A stretch of 64,000 bases of DNA from Chloroflexota bacterium (GTDB lineage: Bacteria; Chloroflexota; Anaerolineae; Anaerolineales; Villigracilaceae), in the NCBI GenBank assembly GCA_021787595.1, contig JAJYLQ010000007.1, positions 1 through 64,000 on the forward strand, written 5' to 3'. Under the pieces are notes generated by a model, which was not told the origin of the DNA, did no database searches, and was given only the letters and a program-made list of their open reading frames with translations. Below, piece by piece: positions 29,704 to 39,571 of the stretch (positions within the stretch are counted from its first letter, which is position 1; each line of letters starts with the position of its first letter). Made by a program: the position numbers and the translations under genes.

Positions 29704-30600
29704 ATGATCAAACGCAAATCGCTGGTCTGGTTTCTGGCAATCACATTCGGCATGGCTTGGATTCTATTTTTGCTCCCGCTCACCTTCCGCCAAAACGTTC
29801 CAGCTTCTGCGCGGCAATTAATGGCAGTCTGGCCGTGGGCGCTGGCGATGTGGGCGCCGGGCGTCGCCGCGATCATCGTGACGACCCGAATTGATAAACA
29901 CTCTTTCTCGACTCTTCGTCTCAATACGCTGGGTCCGAAACGATTCTATTTGTGGGCCTGGTTTCTTCCAACGATGTTGGTGATCGTTGCTGGCATCTTA
30001 ACCGTGTTGTTCGGCATCGCCCAATTCGATCCGACATTCCAATTGATTCGCGACTCCATGAAGAACGCTCCGGGCGCGGCAAACATCAATCCGTTGATCG
30101 TGGTCGCGGCTCAAGCCGCGATTGCCATCCTGCTGGCTCCATTCCTCAACATGCTGTTTGCGCTTGGCGAAGAAATCGGTTGGCGCGGCTTTTTGCTCCC
30201 GCACTTATTGCCTCTCGGACAATGGAAAGCCCTCATCATCACCGGCATCATCTGGGGAATATGGCACGCGCCGGCAATCGCCCAAGGACTCAATTATCCG
30301 GGCTATCCGGTCCTCGGCATCTTTATGATGATCGTATTCTGTGTGTTGTTGGGAATCATTTTTGGCTGGTTGTATCTCAACACGCGCAGCCCATGGACAA
30401 CAGCCTTGGCGCACGGGGCGGTCAACGCGGTGGCGGGGTTACCGGTTCTCTTCCTGAAGCCGGGGTTCAACATGGCGTTCGGAGGGACGCTTGCTACATT
30501 TCCCGCCTGGGTTGCGATGATCGCCTTCATCGGGTGGCTGGTCGTCTCGAAGCGGTTGCCGGTTGAAATCCGACAAGGTGCGAACGTGATAACATCCTAA
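29704..30600 (+). CDS. CPBP family intramembrane metalloprotease
   Basis: ALGEEIGWRGFLLPHL (EExxxR), GIIWGIWHAP, ALAHGAVNA. Confidence 0.94.
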   Translation: MIKRKSLVWFLAITFGMAWILFLLPLTFRQNVPASARQLMAVWPWALAMWAPGVAAIIVTTRIDKHSFSTLRLNTLGPKRFYLWAWFLPTMLVIVAGILTVLFGIAQFDPTFQLIRDSMKNAPGAANINPLIVVAAQAAIAILLAPFLNMLFALGEEIGWRGFLLPHLLPLGQWKALIITGIIWGIWHAPAIAQGLNYPGYPVLGIFMMIVFCVLLGIIFGWLYLNTRSPWTTALAHGAVNAVAGLPVLFLKPGFNMAFGGTLATFPAWVAMIAFIGWLVVSKRLPVEIRQGANVITS

Positions 30601-30802
30601 CCGCGAAATAAAGACAATGACAGGAATTCGAATCGCATTCCTGTCGCGTATTAATGGGCATTCAAAATAATATTACGAGGTCGTGCTCCAGGCAGCCTGG
30701 GGCAATACACGGTTCAACAAAATGCTGCGACGGCAAACAGAACATTTGTTCTGTATCCTTTATGGGATTGCTTCCAGTTGGCAAAAGCATTAGACTGCTA
30801 TC

Positions 30803-32047
30803 ATGCCCGGCAAGAAAACCCAGGAACTGGAACAGCGCAACGAACAGCTCAAGCGTCTTGTTGAATTAAGTGTCACCCTCAATTCAACGCTCGATCTCGA
30901 CGCGTTGCTCCAGCAGATTACAAACACCGCCACGGAATTGCTTGACTGTGAAGCTGCATCGATTCTGTTGTATGACGAAAAACACCCGCGTCTTTATTTC
31001 GCCGCCGCCACCGGCTCCGACCCGAAGAAGCTGGCCGAAGTCCCGGTACCGATCGAAGGAAGCCTGGCGGGAACTATTTTCCGCACCAATCGCTCCATCA
31101 TTCTGAATAATGTCGAGCAGGATCCGCGTCATTATTCGCTTGTTTCGGAACACATTCACTTCCATGTCGGCTCGCTTCTTGGCGTACCCATGCTGATCAA
31201 AGATCGCATCATCGGCGTGCTGGAAGCGGTCAACAAGCGAAACGGCGAATTTACGATACGCGATGAAACCATCTTATTGGTGACCGCCGCACACGCCGCG
31301 ATTGCGCTCAACAACGCGCGCCTGTTGAGGACGACTCAACAGGCGCTCCAAAAAGTCAAGGAAGCCGATCAATTGAAGAGCAATTTTCTGGCGCTGGCAT
31401 CCCATGAATTGCGGACGCCGCTTGGCATCATCATCGGCTACGCATCGTTCCTGCGCGAAGATTCCAAAGGAGAAACATCAGAACACGCACAGCATGTCTT
31501 GAATGCGGCGTTGCAAATGCGCTCCCTCGTCGAAGACATGACGAACCTGACTATGCTCGAAACGGAAGGTCTGATGTCCATAAAGTCCGGCAGCGTCATT
31601 CTTCAAGATGTCTTGAAGGCCGCCTGTGACGAGGTCAGGGAAATCGCATCTGCCAAGCGGCAAAAGATAACCTTCGCCTTTCAAGATTCGCCGATCACAG
31701 TTAACGTGGATCCGGACAAAATGAACACCGCCTTTGTAAACCTGCTCAACAACGCCATTCGATATTCGCCGCAGGGAAGCGAAATCACGGTCGGCGCAAC
31801 CCAACAGGGAGACCGCGTCATGGCGTGGGTGCAGGATAGAGGTGTTGGAATTCCATCTGACAAATTAAAGAAGATCTTCAGCAGCTTTTATCAGACTGAA
31901 CCGCCCAACACGCGTCACTACGGCGGGCTTGGTATCGGATTGACCATCGCCAAAGGATTGATCGAAGCGCAGGGAGGAAAAATCTGGGCTGAATCCGAAG
32001 GCAGGGACAAAGGTTCGACGTTCAAAGTTTTACTTCCAAAAGCATGA
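30803..32047 (+). CDS. GAF-domain sensor histidine kinase
   Basis: GAF domain then FLALASHELRTPLGIIIGYASFLRE, NLLNNAIRYSPQGSEI, GVGIPSDKLKKIFSSFYQ. Confidence 0.96.
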   Translation: MPGKKTQELEQRNEQLKRLVELSVTLNSTLDLDALLQQITNTATELLDCEAASILLYDEKHPRLYFAAATGSDPKKLAEVPVPIEGSLAGTIFRTNRSIILNNVEQDPRHYSLVSEHIHFHVGSLLGVPMLIKDRIIGVLEAVNKRNGEFTIRDETILLVTAAHAAIALNNARLLRTTQQALQKVKEADQLKSNFLALASHELRTPLGIIIGYASFLREDSKGETSEHAQHVLNAALQMRSLVEDMTNLTMLETEGLMSIKSGSVILQDVLKAACDEVREIASAKRQKITFAFQDSPITVNVDPDKMNTAFVNLLNNAIRYSPQGSEITVGATQQGDRVMAWVQDRGVGIPSDKLKKIFSSFYQTEPPNTRHYGGLGIGLTIAKGLIEAQGGKIWAESEGRDKGSTFKVLLPKA

Positions 32048-32053
32048 AAAAGA

Positions 32054-32077
32054 AGAGACGGCCGAACGGTCGTCTCT
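32054..32077. terminator. Hairpin between convergent histidine kinase and dnaN
   Basis: AGAGACG-gccgaacggt-CGTCTCT with flanking A-rich side. Confidence 0.65.
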
Positions 32078-32106
32078 AACTTTCCAACTTCATAACTTTC
32101 AAACCT

Positions 32107-33240
32107 TCAACCTAGATGCATCGGCATGATCACATGCAAAAATTGCTCATCACCGACCGGTCTCACCACGCCCGGCGCATTCGGTGCGGACGTCTCTAAC
32201 GCCACATTGGGCGTCTTGATTACTTCAAGCGCCTCACGCAGGAACTTGACGTTGAACGCAATCAAAACGCCGCTTCCATCCACAGTCGCTTCGACGATCG
32301 TTTCATTTTTGCCCGTCTCCTCAGACGTTGCAGAAATCTCGACTTCGCTCGGCTGCAAATCGCTGCTCGCCGATTTGATGTTCAACCGCGCAACATTCGA
32401 ACCTTCGCGCGCAAAGATCTCAGCCTGCTTGCAGGCTTTGAGCAGCGCCGCCGTGGACACAAGCGTTCGTGACGTATATTTACGCGGAATGATCTGCTGG
32501 TAATCCGGGAAAGTTCCATCAATCAACTGCGAAACGACTTCCACATCCTTGACGCGGAACAGGACCTGGCCGCGTCCCTTCGGAGCAACCATGTAAATCG
32601 GTTCGTTGCCATCGCTCGCCACACGCGCCAATTCGACCAGCGCGCGTGCCGGGACAATTGCAGTCAGCGGTGCGGGCGCGGGCGAAGCCAGGGCCGCTTT
32701 ACGAACCGAGAGCCTGAAGCCATCCGCGGCGGCCATCGTCAACTTGTCTTTTTCAACTTGAACCAGCACGCCCATCAAAACGGGACGCGCTTCATCCGTC
32801 GAGGCCGCGAATGCCACCTGTTGAATCATCTCGCGGAAATCCGCCACATTGAGTTGCACCGCGCCGTCCAGGTCCGGGACGGGAAGCGGAGGAAATTCCT
32901 GTGCGTCGATGCACTTGATATCGTTGGTGGATGACCCGCCGCGCACGTTCAACGTCTGCGTCTTGGCATCGAGCGACAATAACACCTGATCGCTTGGCAG
33001 CGTATTGACCAAATCAGAAAACGTCCGGGAAGGAACAGTCGTTGAGCCTTCCTGTTCGATACGGGCTGGAACCCAGCATGTGATTCCCAATTCAAGATTG
33101 GTGGCAGAGAGCCGCAAACGACCTTCGTCCGATGCGACCAGCACATTCGCAAGCACTGGAAGCGTACTGCGCGGCGACACTGCGCGTGACACAATGCCAA
33201 GACCGCGAGCAAGATTCTCTTGTAATACGGTCACTTTCAT
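32107..33240 (-). CDS. dnaN: DNA polymerase III subunit beta (sliding clamp)
   Basis: MKVTVLQENLARGLGIVSRAVSPRSTLPVLANVLVASDEGRLRLSATNLELGI; C-terminal PVGDEQFLHVIMPMHLG. Confidence 0.98.
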   Translation of the reverse strand: MKVTVLQENLARGLGIVSRAVSPRSTLPVLANVLVASDEGRLRLSATNLELGITCWVPARIEQEGSTTVPSRTFSDLVNTLPSDQVLLSLDAKTQTLNVRGGSSTNDIKCIDAQEFPPLPVPDLDGAVQLNVADFREMIQQVAFAASTDEARPVLMGVLVQVEKDKLTMAAADGFRLSVRKAALASPAPAPLTAIVPARALVELARVASDGNEPIYMVAPKGRGQVLFRVKDVEVVSQLIDGTFPDYQQIIPRKYTSRTLVSTAALLKACKQAEIFAREGSNVARLNIKSASSDLQPSEVEISATSEETGKNETIVEATVDGSGVLIAFNVKFLREALEVIKTPNVALETSAPNAPGVVRPVGDEQFLHVIMPMHLG

Positions 33241-33280
33241 GAGTTAGCCCTCGTGAGTGGGATGATGTCGAAGTATATCA

Positions 33281-35179
33281 TTAACGTACGAAGGCAGATA
33301 CAACCAGCATCACTAAAGCAAACAGCATTTGCAAACCAAACAACGCGGCCGCAACATAGCCAACGATAACCCAGCCAGAATTGCCTCCGGTTTGTTGGCG
33401 GACGGGCTGGCCTTCAGCCAACTGACGGACGGCTTGCGCGGCCTGCTGGATTGCCTGCTTGTTGACTCCGCCCGCCCAGATGATTCCCTGCGCCTCATTC
33501 GGGACGATGATGCGGTTTCCGTTAAAAGTGCGAATCCACTCTGGAACACCTTTGGCCGCTAAACTTCCGCTCAACACAACCGCGTCAAATTGACCATCGG
33601 GTTTCTCGCCAGCAATTATCGCCGAAACATTTGGCGCGGACTTTGCCATCGCGGCTTTGACTGATTCGCCAAAGCCATTCCCCGAATCCGCAATCAAGAC
33701 TTTGAAAGCGCTTTGCTTCTTTGCCAGTGCGCTGGCTGTGAATAATCCATCGCGGCGTAAAACTAATAAATGATAAATCAATAAAATAATGAACAAGACA
33801 AGCAATTGCAAATCATTCAAAACAGTCGAAAGGAATGTGGCGTCGGTTTTTCCGCCCAAAAGCGCATTCAACAATTGGAAGACCAGCGCCACCGCCGCGG
33901 ACATCCCACCGATCACACCGGCGAACAATGCCAGATAAAGGTACGCTTTGCGAACAACGGATCGCCGCGCGTGTTCGGCCATATCGCCTTCCGCCAGCGC
34001 TTCGCGCTGCATGGGACGCCACGTCATCACCCAGAGTGGAAGCCAGGCAGCGATCAGCGAAAGTGCGGTTGCGAGATTCGAGCGCAATGTATCGGTCAAG
34101 ATCAAAGAACCGCCGGTCAATAAATCAATCATGAAATTGATCAACGCGGCAACGCCGATGAAGGCTCCGCCCAATCCAAGCGCGGACAAAATATAGAAGT
34201 ACACGCGCTTCATCGCGGCTTGTCGAACCGGGTCGCCAATCGAATCAATGTGACGATTAAGCCAGTGTCCGTAATAAGCCCATACCACGCCGAGCGGCAA
34301 ACCAATCGAAATCGGCCCGCCAATTTGATGGATGAAGTCCGCGGTTGCCATATCCGCACCGAGAATTTTCGTGATGACGATATTTACAATCATCGCCGCG
34401 GTCGTCAGCACGGTGATGACTCCGCCCAGGGCGAGGATGTAAAGAAAGCCGAGGCGCAGATTCGACTCTTTTTCCGCCGCGTCCGCCAGGGAGTCCTGAA
34501 TGACGCGCCATGAATAGAACCACACCGGCGTCCCGATGACCAGCAAAGCAATCCCGTTGATCAAAGTCTCGGACGTACGTTCACCCAGCACGCTTCCCGG
34601 AACAAAGAAAATATAGTTCAAAGCTTGTTGTGCGCCAAAGATCATCATCAACAAACCATAGAGAACCCACACATAACGATACAGCCGGCGGACATCCGCA
34701 AAGTTTTCTTTGGATGGAAGCGTCTTCCATTCGCCCCGCAAAATATTCCAGAAGTAAATCGCAATGACGCCGTTCATCAGGATGGCGATCAGGTTATCGG
34801 GCCAGGTTTGCAAGCCGCCGACAAGTGCGCGTTCAGCAGAAAGATGGAACACTTGCAAAAAAGTGCGGTTAATGAAAGCCAATAAATTTTGAATTACCGG
34901 AATGAGCGTGCCGATCAAAACCCCGTAAAGAAAGATGGCGCGCAAGCTGGCGGTTTTCTCTTCCTCATCACGACCCGAGACGCGCTGCGCCCACAGCCAA
35001 TGGATCAAAAAAATGGGTACGCCGACGACAACCAGCGCAAGCGCCCGGGCCAATGCTTCTGCCCCGCCGCCGACAGTTTGATCCACAATCGAACGAAGCA
35101 GGTTGATCAATCCCCAAAGGACAACCTCGAGGCTGATGAGGGCAACAGCATAGAAATAAAGTCTTCGAACGGTTTTCAT
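33281..35179 (-). CDS. Large multi-pass membrane protein (DUF5671-like repeats)
   Basis: Repeated R(R/K)xYxYxxxxxxL-type segments each with several TM helices; non-TM C-terminal domain. Confidence 0.75.
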   Translation of the reverse strand: MKTVRRLYFYAVALISLEVVLWGLINLLRSIVDQTVGGGAEALARALALVVVGVPIFLIHWLWAQRVSGRDEEEKTASLRAIFLYGVLIGTLIPVIQNLLAFINRTFLQVFHLSAERALVGGLQTWPDNLIAILMNGVIAIYFWNILRGEWKTLPSKENFADVRRLYRYVWVLYGLLMMIFGAQQALNYIFFVPGSVLGERTSETLINGIALLVIGTPVWFYSWRVIQDSLADAAEKESNLRLGFLYILALGGVITVLTTAAMIVNIVITKILGADMATADFIHQIGGPISIGLPLGVVWAYYGHWLNRHIDSIGDPVRQAAMKRVYFYILSALGLGGAFIGVAALINFMIDLLTGGSLILTDTLRSNLATALSLIAAWLPLWVMTWRPMQREALAEGDMAEHARRSVVRKAYLYLALFAGVIGGMSAAVALVFQLLNALLGGKTDATFLSTVLNDLQLLVLFIILLIYHLLVLRRDGLFTASALAKKQSAFKVLIADSGNGFGESVKAAMAKSAPNVSAIIAGEKPDGQFDAVVLSGSLAAKGVPEWIRTFNGNRIIVPNEAQGIIWAGGVNKQAIQQAAQAVRQLAEGQPVRQQTGGNSGWVIVGYVAAALFGLQMLFALVMLVVSAFVR

Positions 35180-35330
35180 GGCATTCTCCTAACTCACCAC
35201 AAAGTCACAGAGAACACAAAGGTTCTTTGTGACGCCAAAGAATTTCCCTGCCCTGAAAGATCACAGGGAGCTGGGCTTTGTGCTTGCGATGAAGATCTCT
35301 GTGTAAAAAAGAATCTCATTGAAAAGAATT

Positions 35331-35807
35331 CTATGGCTTGGGCGGCGTTTGATACCAACTGTAATCCCATAGATTATAGGTTGGCATGGATGAGATTTTC
35401 CATGCGCCGTTCTGCTTCACCAATTTCGCTGAGCCGGCATCGTTAAACCCGCTGGAGAACGGATCATTGGGCGTGTACACCATGCTGATATCAACGGCAG
35501 CCTCCTCGCCGTTGATATCAACCTTCCCAATCTGGATTCCGCTATTGGCGGGACCCAGTTTTCCAACTGCAAACGCCTGCCGGAATTGGTCCAGCGTTGG
35601 CTTGTTGTCGAGATCAGCCAGATATCCGTAGGCTTTTGGGTAATCCTTATTGAGCAGAGCCAGCACGTAGTCATGCACAACTCCATCGGGAGTATTGTCA
35701 GAAACATAGGCCTGTGTATTCTGCCTGGAAAAGAAGAACGCCAGCGCAACTACGATCAATACTGCGATCCCGATCAAAATACCGGTCAAAAAACGATCCT
35801 GCTTCAT
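35331..35807 (-). CDS. Membrane-anchored NTF2/DUF4878-like hypothetical protein
   Basis: Single N-terminal TM, then PDGVVHDYVLALLNKDYPKAYGYLADLDNKPTLDQFRQAF. Confidence 0.7.
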   Translation of the reverse strand: MKQDRFLTGILIGIAVLIVVALAFFFSRQNTQAYVSDNTPDGVVHDYVLALLNKDYPKAYGYLADLDNKPTLDQFRQAFAVGKLGPANSGIQIGKVDINGEEAAVDISMVYTPNDPFSSGFNDAGSAKLVKQNGAWKISSMPTYNLWDYSWYQTPPKP

Positions 35808-35899
35808 GGTCAGCTCCCTGTTTTGATTTCATTGTATAAGGTTTGGATATGGAAAGCAAGAAAAACGTTTTTTATGTTCGCCATTTGTTGGAGTGTCTC

Positions 35900-36260
35900 T
35901 CGATGAAAATTAATAACAGTTTATTCATTTATATATGGAATTCGTAGTCTTAGTAGGGGCTGTTGATAATGTGGATAATAAAGCGCGGCCGTACCGGTTG
36001 GATGTCTTCGACGCTTTCGCTGCCACATCTTTGGGAATCTAAGTATTTTTGGATTCTGAATCTGTGTGCATAACATTGGAATAGTTTCTTGCTGAAGCAG
36101 GCCCATTTTCGACGGTTCTATATATTGGATGACGGTGCGATTGTATCCCATATCTGGGGGATACATTTCTGGGCTTTTTCGCTGATTTCTCAGGGAGTTG
36201 CGCCCATTGTCCACAGGCGACGCCATTTATCCACAGTTTCGCCCCTGTTATCCACAAAAA
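35900..36260. other. Candidate chromosomal replication origin (oriC): DnaA-box cluster
   Basis: DnaA-box-like 9-mers: TGTTGATAA 35961-35969, TGTGGATAA 35970-35978, TGTGCATAA 36065-36073, TTGTCCACA 36207-36215, TTATCCACA 36227-36235, TTATCCACA 36248-36256; AT-rich stretch ~35900-35940; intergenic; dnaN ~2.7 kb away. Confidence 0.8.
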
Positions 36261-36303
36261 GGAACTTCTGAATTGGAGTTGTCTAACCCAAATATGGACG
36301 GGA

Positions 36304-37332
36304 TCATAGGCTGGTGGATGTTTCCAGCCCATTTTCCGCAGCGATTTCGTCTAGCCGGACTTCGATTTCATCCAGATAACTGTCCAAGCCGGAAACGCGC
36401 CCCTCGAACGATGAGCCGAGCAGTCCCAGTTCCTGGCACGCTCCATTCCAGGACTTGGATTGATTCTCGTTTAAGACGGCGACTGCCAGCGTCCAGGTGT
36501 GGATAAGCGGCCAGAGCGCCGTCAGCGGCGTATCGCCAGCGAGCAAGGCCTCCATCGCTTTTTCGTAATAATTCAGCCGTGCGGCGTGGACGCGCTGATC
36601 CACTTTTGCGTTTTCAGCCGCAGCGAGGAAAGCTGACTTCCATTCAGGCATCCAGCTCGTTAGCGTATCTGCATCCGCGTGGCTGGCGCCAATCAAATTG
36701 AAAAGCGTTGCTGTGAAATTCGGACGTTCCGCGGCTTGTGCCCGCGCCGGAAAATCAAGCAGGAAACGTCTTTCCGTCAGCGGGGCGCTGCTCAATTCGG
36801 CGACTGTATTCGCCGCATAGTTTACGGCCCGAAGAAATTGCCTGACTTGTGCTGGCCCGGCTTTGTCCGCGCTGATATCTGAAAGATCCATCCAGCCTTT
36901 GCGCGCCTCAGCCAGCAGTTTGCGGCAGCGACTCAGCACCAGCGGCGGTGCCTGGAATTCAAACCCGGCGCGCAGGCCAGCCTGCACGAACTCGAAAAAT
37001 TTCTCGCCCTGGTACAAGAGCATCGGGTCGTACATTTCATAGCCGAGCATCGGATCTGCCCGCAGTTCCCGCGGCGACCTGAAATCCGACCTGGCCCGAT
37101 GAGCGATATCGAGATGAAAATCCGGCGTGAGCTTGACGATCTCGCGCTGGACCGCCGGCTTCGTGTTATGAACCAGCACGAGGTCAATATCTGCCGTGCC
37201 GCCGAGCATCGGATCAACATCCGAGACGAGCGAACCGGTCAGATACGCGGCGATAACGTCGCGGTCGTTGAAAGCCCGTTCCTGGGCTGTCTCTTTGGCA
37301 ATGCGGATGAGCGATTCACGTGTGACGCGCAT
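36304..37332 (-). CDS. Nucleotidyltransferase-domain protein
   Basis: VIAAYLTGSLVSDVDPMLGGTADIDLVLVHNTKP (GS...D.D). Confidence 0.85.
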   Translation of the reverse strand: MRVTRESLIRIAKETAQERAFNDRDVIAAYLTGSLVSDVDPMLGGTADIDLVLVHNTKPAVQREIVKLTPDFHLDIAHRARSDFRSPRELRADPMLGYEMYDPMLLYQGEKFFEFVQAGLRAGFEFQAPPLVLSRCRKLLAEARKGWMDLSDISADKAGPAQVRQFLRAVNYAANTVAELSSAPLTERRFLLDFPARAQAAERPNFTATLFNLIGASHADADTLTSWMPEWKSAFLAAAENAKVDQRVHAARLNYYEKAMEALLAGDTPLTALWPLIHTWTLAVAVLNENQSKSWNGACQELGLLGSSFEGRVSGLDSYLDEIEVRLDEIAAENGLETSTSL

Positions 37333-37341
37333 ACTTGGATT

Positions 37342-37980
37342 TTACTCATCGAGCGGCAAACTGGGTTGAAACGGATTCAGATTCAACGTCTGGCGGATGC
37401 GGCTTTCGATCAGCTTGAGATGCTCCGGGTTTTGAATAATGTTCAATGGGTTTGTGTCAATTGTCAAAACCGGCGTGCTGTCGTAAGGCTTGGAAAAGAA
37501 ACCTTCGTAGGCACGATTCAAGAGATCAATATAACTTCGTTCCATGTTGCGTTCGTACGGACGGTCGCGCAAAGCGATGCGCTGCATGAGTACGTCGGTG
37601 GCGGCGCGCAGGTAAACGATCAAATCGGGTTTCGGGATTTTTTCTCCGAGCGCTTCATGCACTTTGTAATACATTTCCAGTTCGTCGCCCTTCAGGTTGA
37701 TGCGTGCGAACAAAGCGTCTTTGGCAAAAGTGTAATCAGAGATCAGGGATTTGCCGGCCGCCAACAGGTCCGGTACGGTGCGGCGTTGCTGATGATATCG
37801 GCTGAGCAAAAAAAAGATCTGCGTCTGAAACGCATAGCGTTCGCGGTCGCTGTAAAAGTCGGAAAGAAATGGATTCTCCTCGAAGATCTCCAGCAAAATT
37901 TCAGATTCAAAAACAGGATGCAGCAGGCGGGCGAGGGTGGTCTTGCCAACCCCGATCACCCCTTCGATGGCGACGTACAT
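37342..37980 (-). CDS. Deoxynucleoside kinase family protein
   Basis: MYVAIEGVIGVGKTTLARLLHPVFESEILLEIFEENPFLSDFYSDRERYAFQTQIFFLLSRYHQ. Confidence 0.92.
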   Translation of the reverse strand: MYVAIEGVIGVGKTTLARLLHPVFESEILLEIFEENPFLSDFYSDRERYAFQTQIFFLLSRYHQQRRTVPDLLAAGKSLISDYTFAKDALFARINLKGDELEMYYKVHEALGEKIPKPDLIVYLRAATDVLMQRIALRDRPYERNMERSYIDLLNRAYEGFFSKPYDSTPVLTIDTNPLNIIQNPEHLKLIESRIRQTLNLNPFQPSLPLDE

Positions 37981-38047
37981 GAACGGCTCCCAAGTGAGAT
38001 GCGCCAAGCATACCACGAAAAATGTCGTGACATGGCAGGTCACCACA

Positions 38048-38107
38048 GCAGGGGCACAGCAAGACGAACAAACGCGCGAATATCTTACGACTTAGCTGCG
38101 CCCCTAC
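38048..38107. repeat. Intergenic palindromic repeat, family B
   Basis: gcaggggcacagc...gctgcgcccctac. Confidence 0.75.
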
Positions 38108-38121
38108 GATATAATTTCATC

Positions 38122-39138
38122 ATGCCTCGCATTTGCATTGTCCCCAACGTTGACGGGATCGGCGGTATGGCTTCCTTCCGATTCAAATTCGAATCTGGAT
38201 TGAAAGCCCGCGGGATCAAGGTGACTCACAGTCCTGACGAATCCTCCGACGCGATCCTGGTCATTGCCGGGACGAAGAATCTGCTCCCGTTATGGAAGGC
38301 TCGCCGCCGCGGCGTGCGGATCGTGCAGCGACTCGACGGCATCAACTGGATTCACCGCAAACGCAACACGGGACTCAAACATTTTGCCCGTGCCGAATAT
38401 GGCAATTTTATTTTGTCTCTGATTCGTTCACGGATTGCCACGCGGATTTTGTATCAAAGCGAGTTCTCGCGCCGCTGGTGGGACGATTGGTATGGCAAAC
38501 CGAATCAACAAACATTTGTCGTCCACAACGGCGTGGATTTGAATGTGTATCGGCCAAATGATTCGGATAAGCGATCTGCTGAACGATTTCGTTTATTGAT
38601 TGTCGAAGGCAATCTCGGCGGCGGCTACGATATGGGGCTTGATAACGCGATTCAACTGGCCGAGACTCTTTCCCAGAATTGTAAGTTTCCAATGGAATTG
38701 ATGGTGGTCGGCAAAATCAGTGACGAGCATAAAACCGCGGTCGAATCAAAAGCGCATATTCCCATTCTTTGGACGGGTCCCGTTCCGCGCGAACAAATTC
38801 CGGAGATAGATCGTTCCGCTCATTTGCTTTTCTCTGCTGACCTTAACGCGGCCTGCCCCAATTCGGTCATCGAAGCGATGGCGTGCGGACTGCCGGTCGT
38901 TGCATTCGATACCGGCGCGTTGAATGAACTTGTGCCTGGTGATTCGGGTCGCGTTGTTCCGTATGGCGGCGATCCGTGGAAGCTGGATCCGCCGGATATT
39001 CCTGCTTTGGCCAAAGCCGCTGCAGAAATATTGAATGATCCATCGCGTTTTCGAAAGGCCGCGCGAGCACGGGCCGAAAATGCCCTCGGTCTCGATAAAA
39101 TGATTGACGGTTATTTGAAAGTCTTGCTGGAGGATTGA
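38122..39138 (+). CDS. Glycosyltransferase family 4 type
   Basis: MPRICIVPNVDGIGGMASFRFKFES...ACPNSVIEAMACGLPVVAFDTGALNELV; ORF track start (37099) extends through antisense sequence. Confidence 0.9.
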   Translation: MPRICIVPNVDGIGGMASFRFKFESGLKARGIKVTHSPDESSDAILVIAGTKNLLPLWKARRRGVRIVQRLDGINWIHRKRNTGLKHFARAEYGNFILSLIRSRIATRILYQSEFSRRWWDDWYGKPNQQTFVVHNGVDLNVYRPNDSDKRSAERFRLLIVEGNLGGGYDMGLDNAIQLAETLSQNCKFPMELMVVGKISDEHKTAVESKAHIPILWTGPVPREQIPEIDRSAHLLFSADLNAACPNSVIEAMACGLPVVAFDTGALNELVPGDSGRVVPYGGDPWKLDPPDIPALAKAAAEILNDPSRFRKAARARAENALGLDKMIDGYLKVLLED

Positions 39139-39139
39139 C

Positions 39140-39571
39140 ATGGATCAGGAAATCTATGATTTTCTCGTTCGTCACTTGAAATCTGTCCAAGAGAACGACA
39201 TTTCCGCATATCATGAAACGACAGCCGCCGATCTCACGCTTTACGAATGGTGGGTTACGCCGAACCGCATTGATGGCTTACCGTTCCACGAATTCATGAT
39301 GACTTCCAACTCCGAGCGCGGCACGGTCTTTGGCGCAGATGTCAAACAAAAAGCGGAGACGCGCTTCGATCTTTCCAATTTGTATATTCAGCGTTATGGC
39401 GACACAGCCATTGCAAGTTACACCTTGCTAATCAGCACTGCTTTGCCTGATGGGGTGCAGGTTGTTGCACATAATGAAAGCCGCGTGATGGTTAAGCAAG
39501 CCGGACAATGGAAAGTCGTCCATGTGCATAAATCGCCATCGTGGCCCGCACCACACGTTCAACCTAAATGA
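39140..39571 (+). CDS. SnoaL/NTF2-like (DUF4440-type) protein
   Basis: 143-aa ORF; YDFLVRHLKSVQENDISAYHETTAADLTLYEWWVTP, QAGQWKVVHVHKS. Confidence 0.8.
   Translation: MDQEIYDFLVRHLKSVQENDISAYHETTAADLTLYEWWVTPNRIDGLPFHEFMMTSNSERGTVFGADVKQKAETRFDLSNLYIQRYGDTAIASYTLLISTALPDGVQVVAHNESRVMVKQAGQWKVVHVHKSPSWPAPHVQPK

Noticed and set aside
37099-38121. Long plus-strand ORF extension upstream of the glycosyltransferase (37099 start)
   Set aside because: Antisense to the nucleotidyltransferase and deoxynucleoside kinase genes, which have strong family motifs; the real start is 38122.
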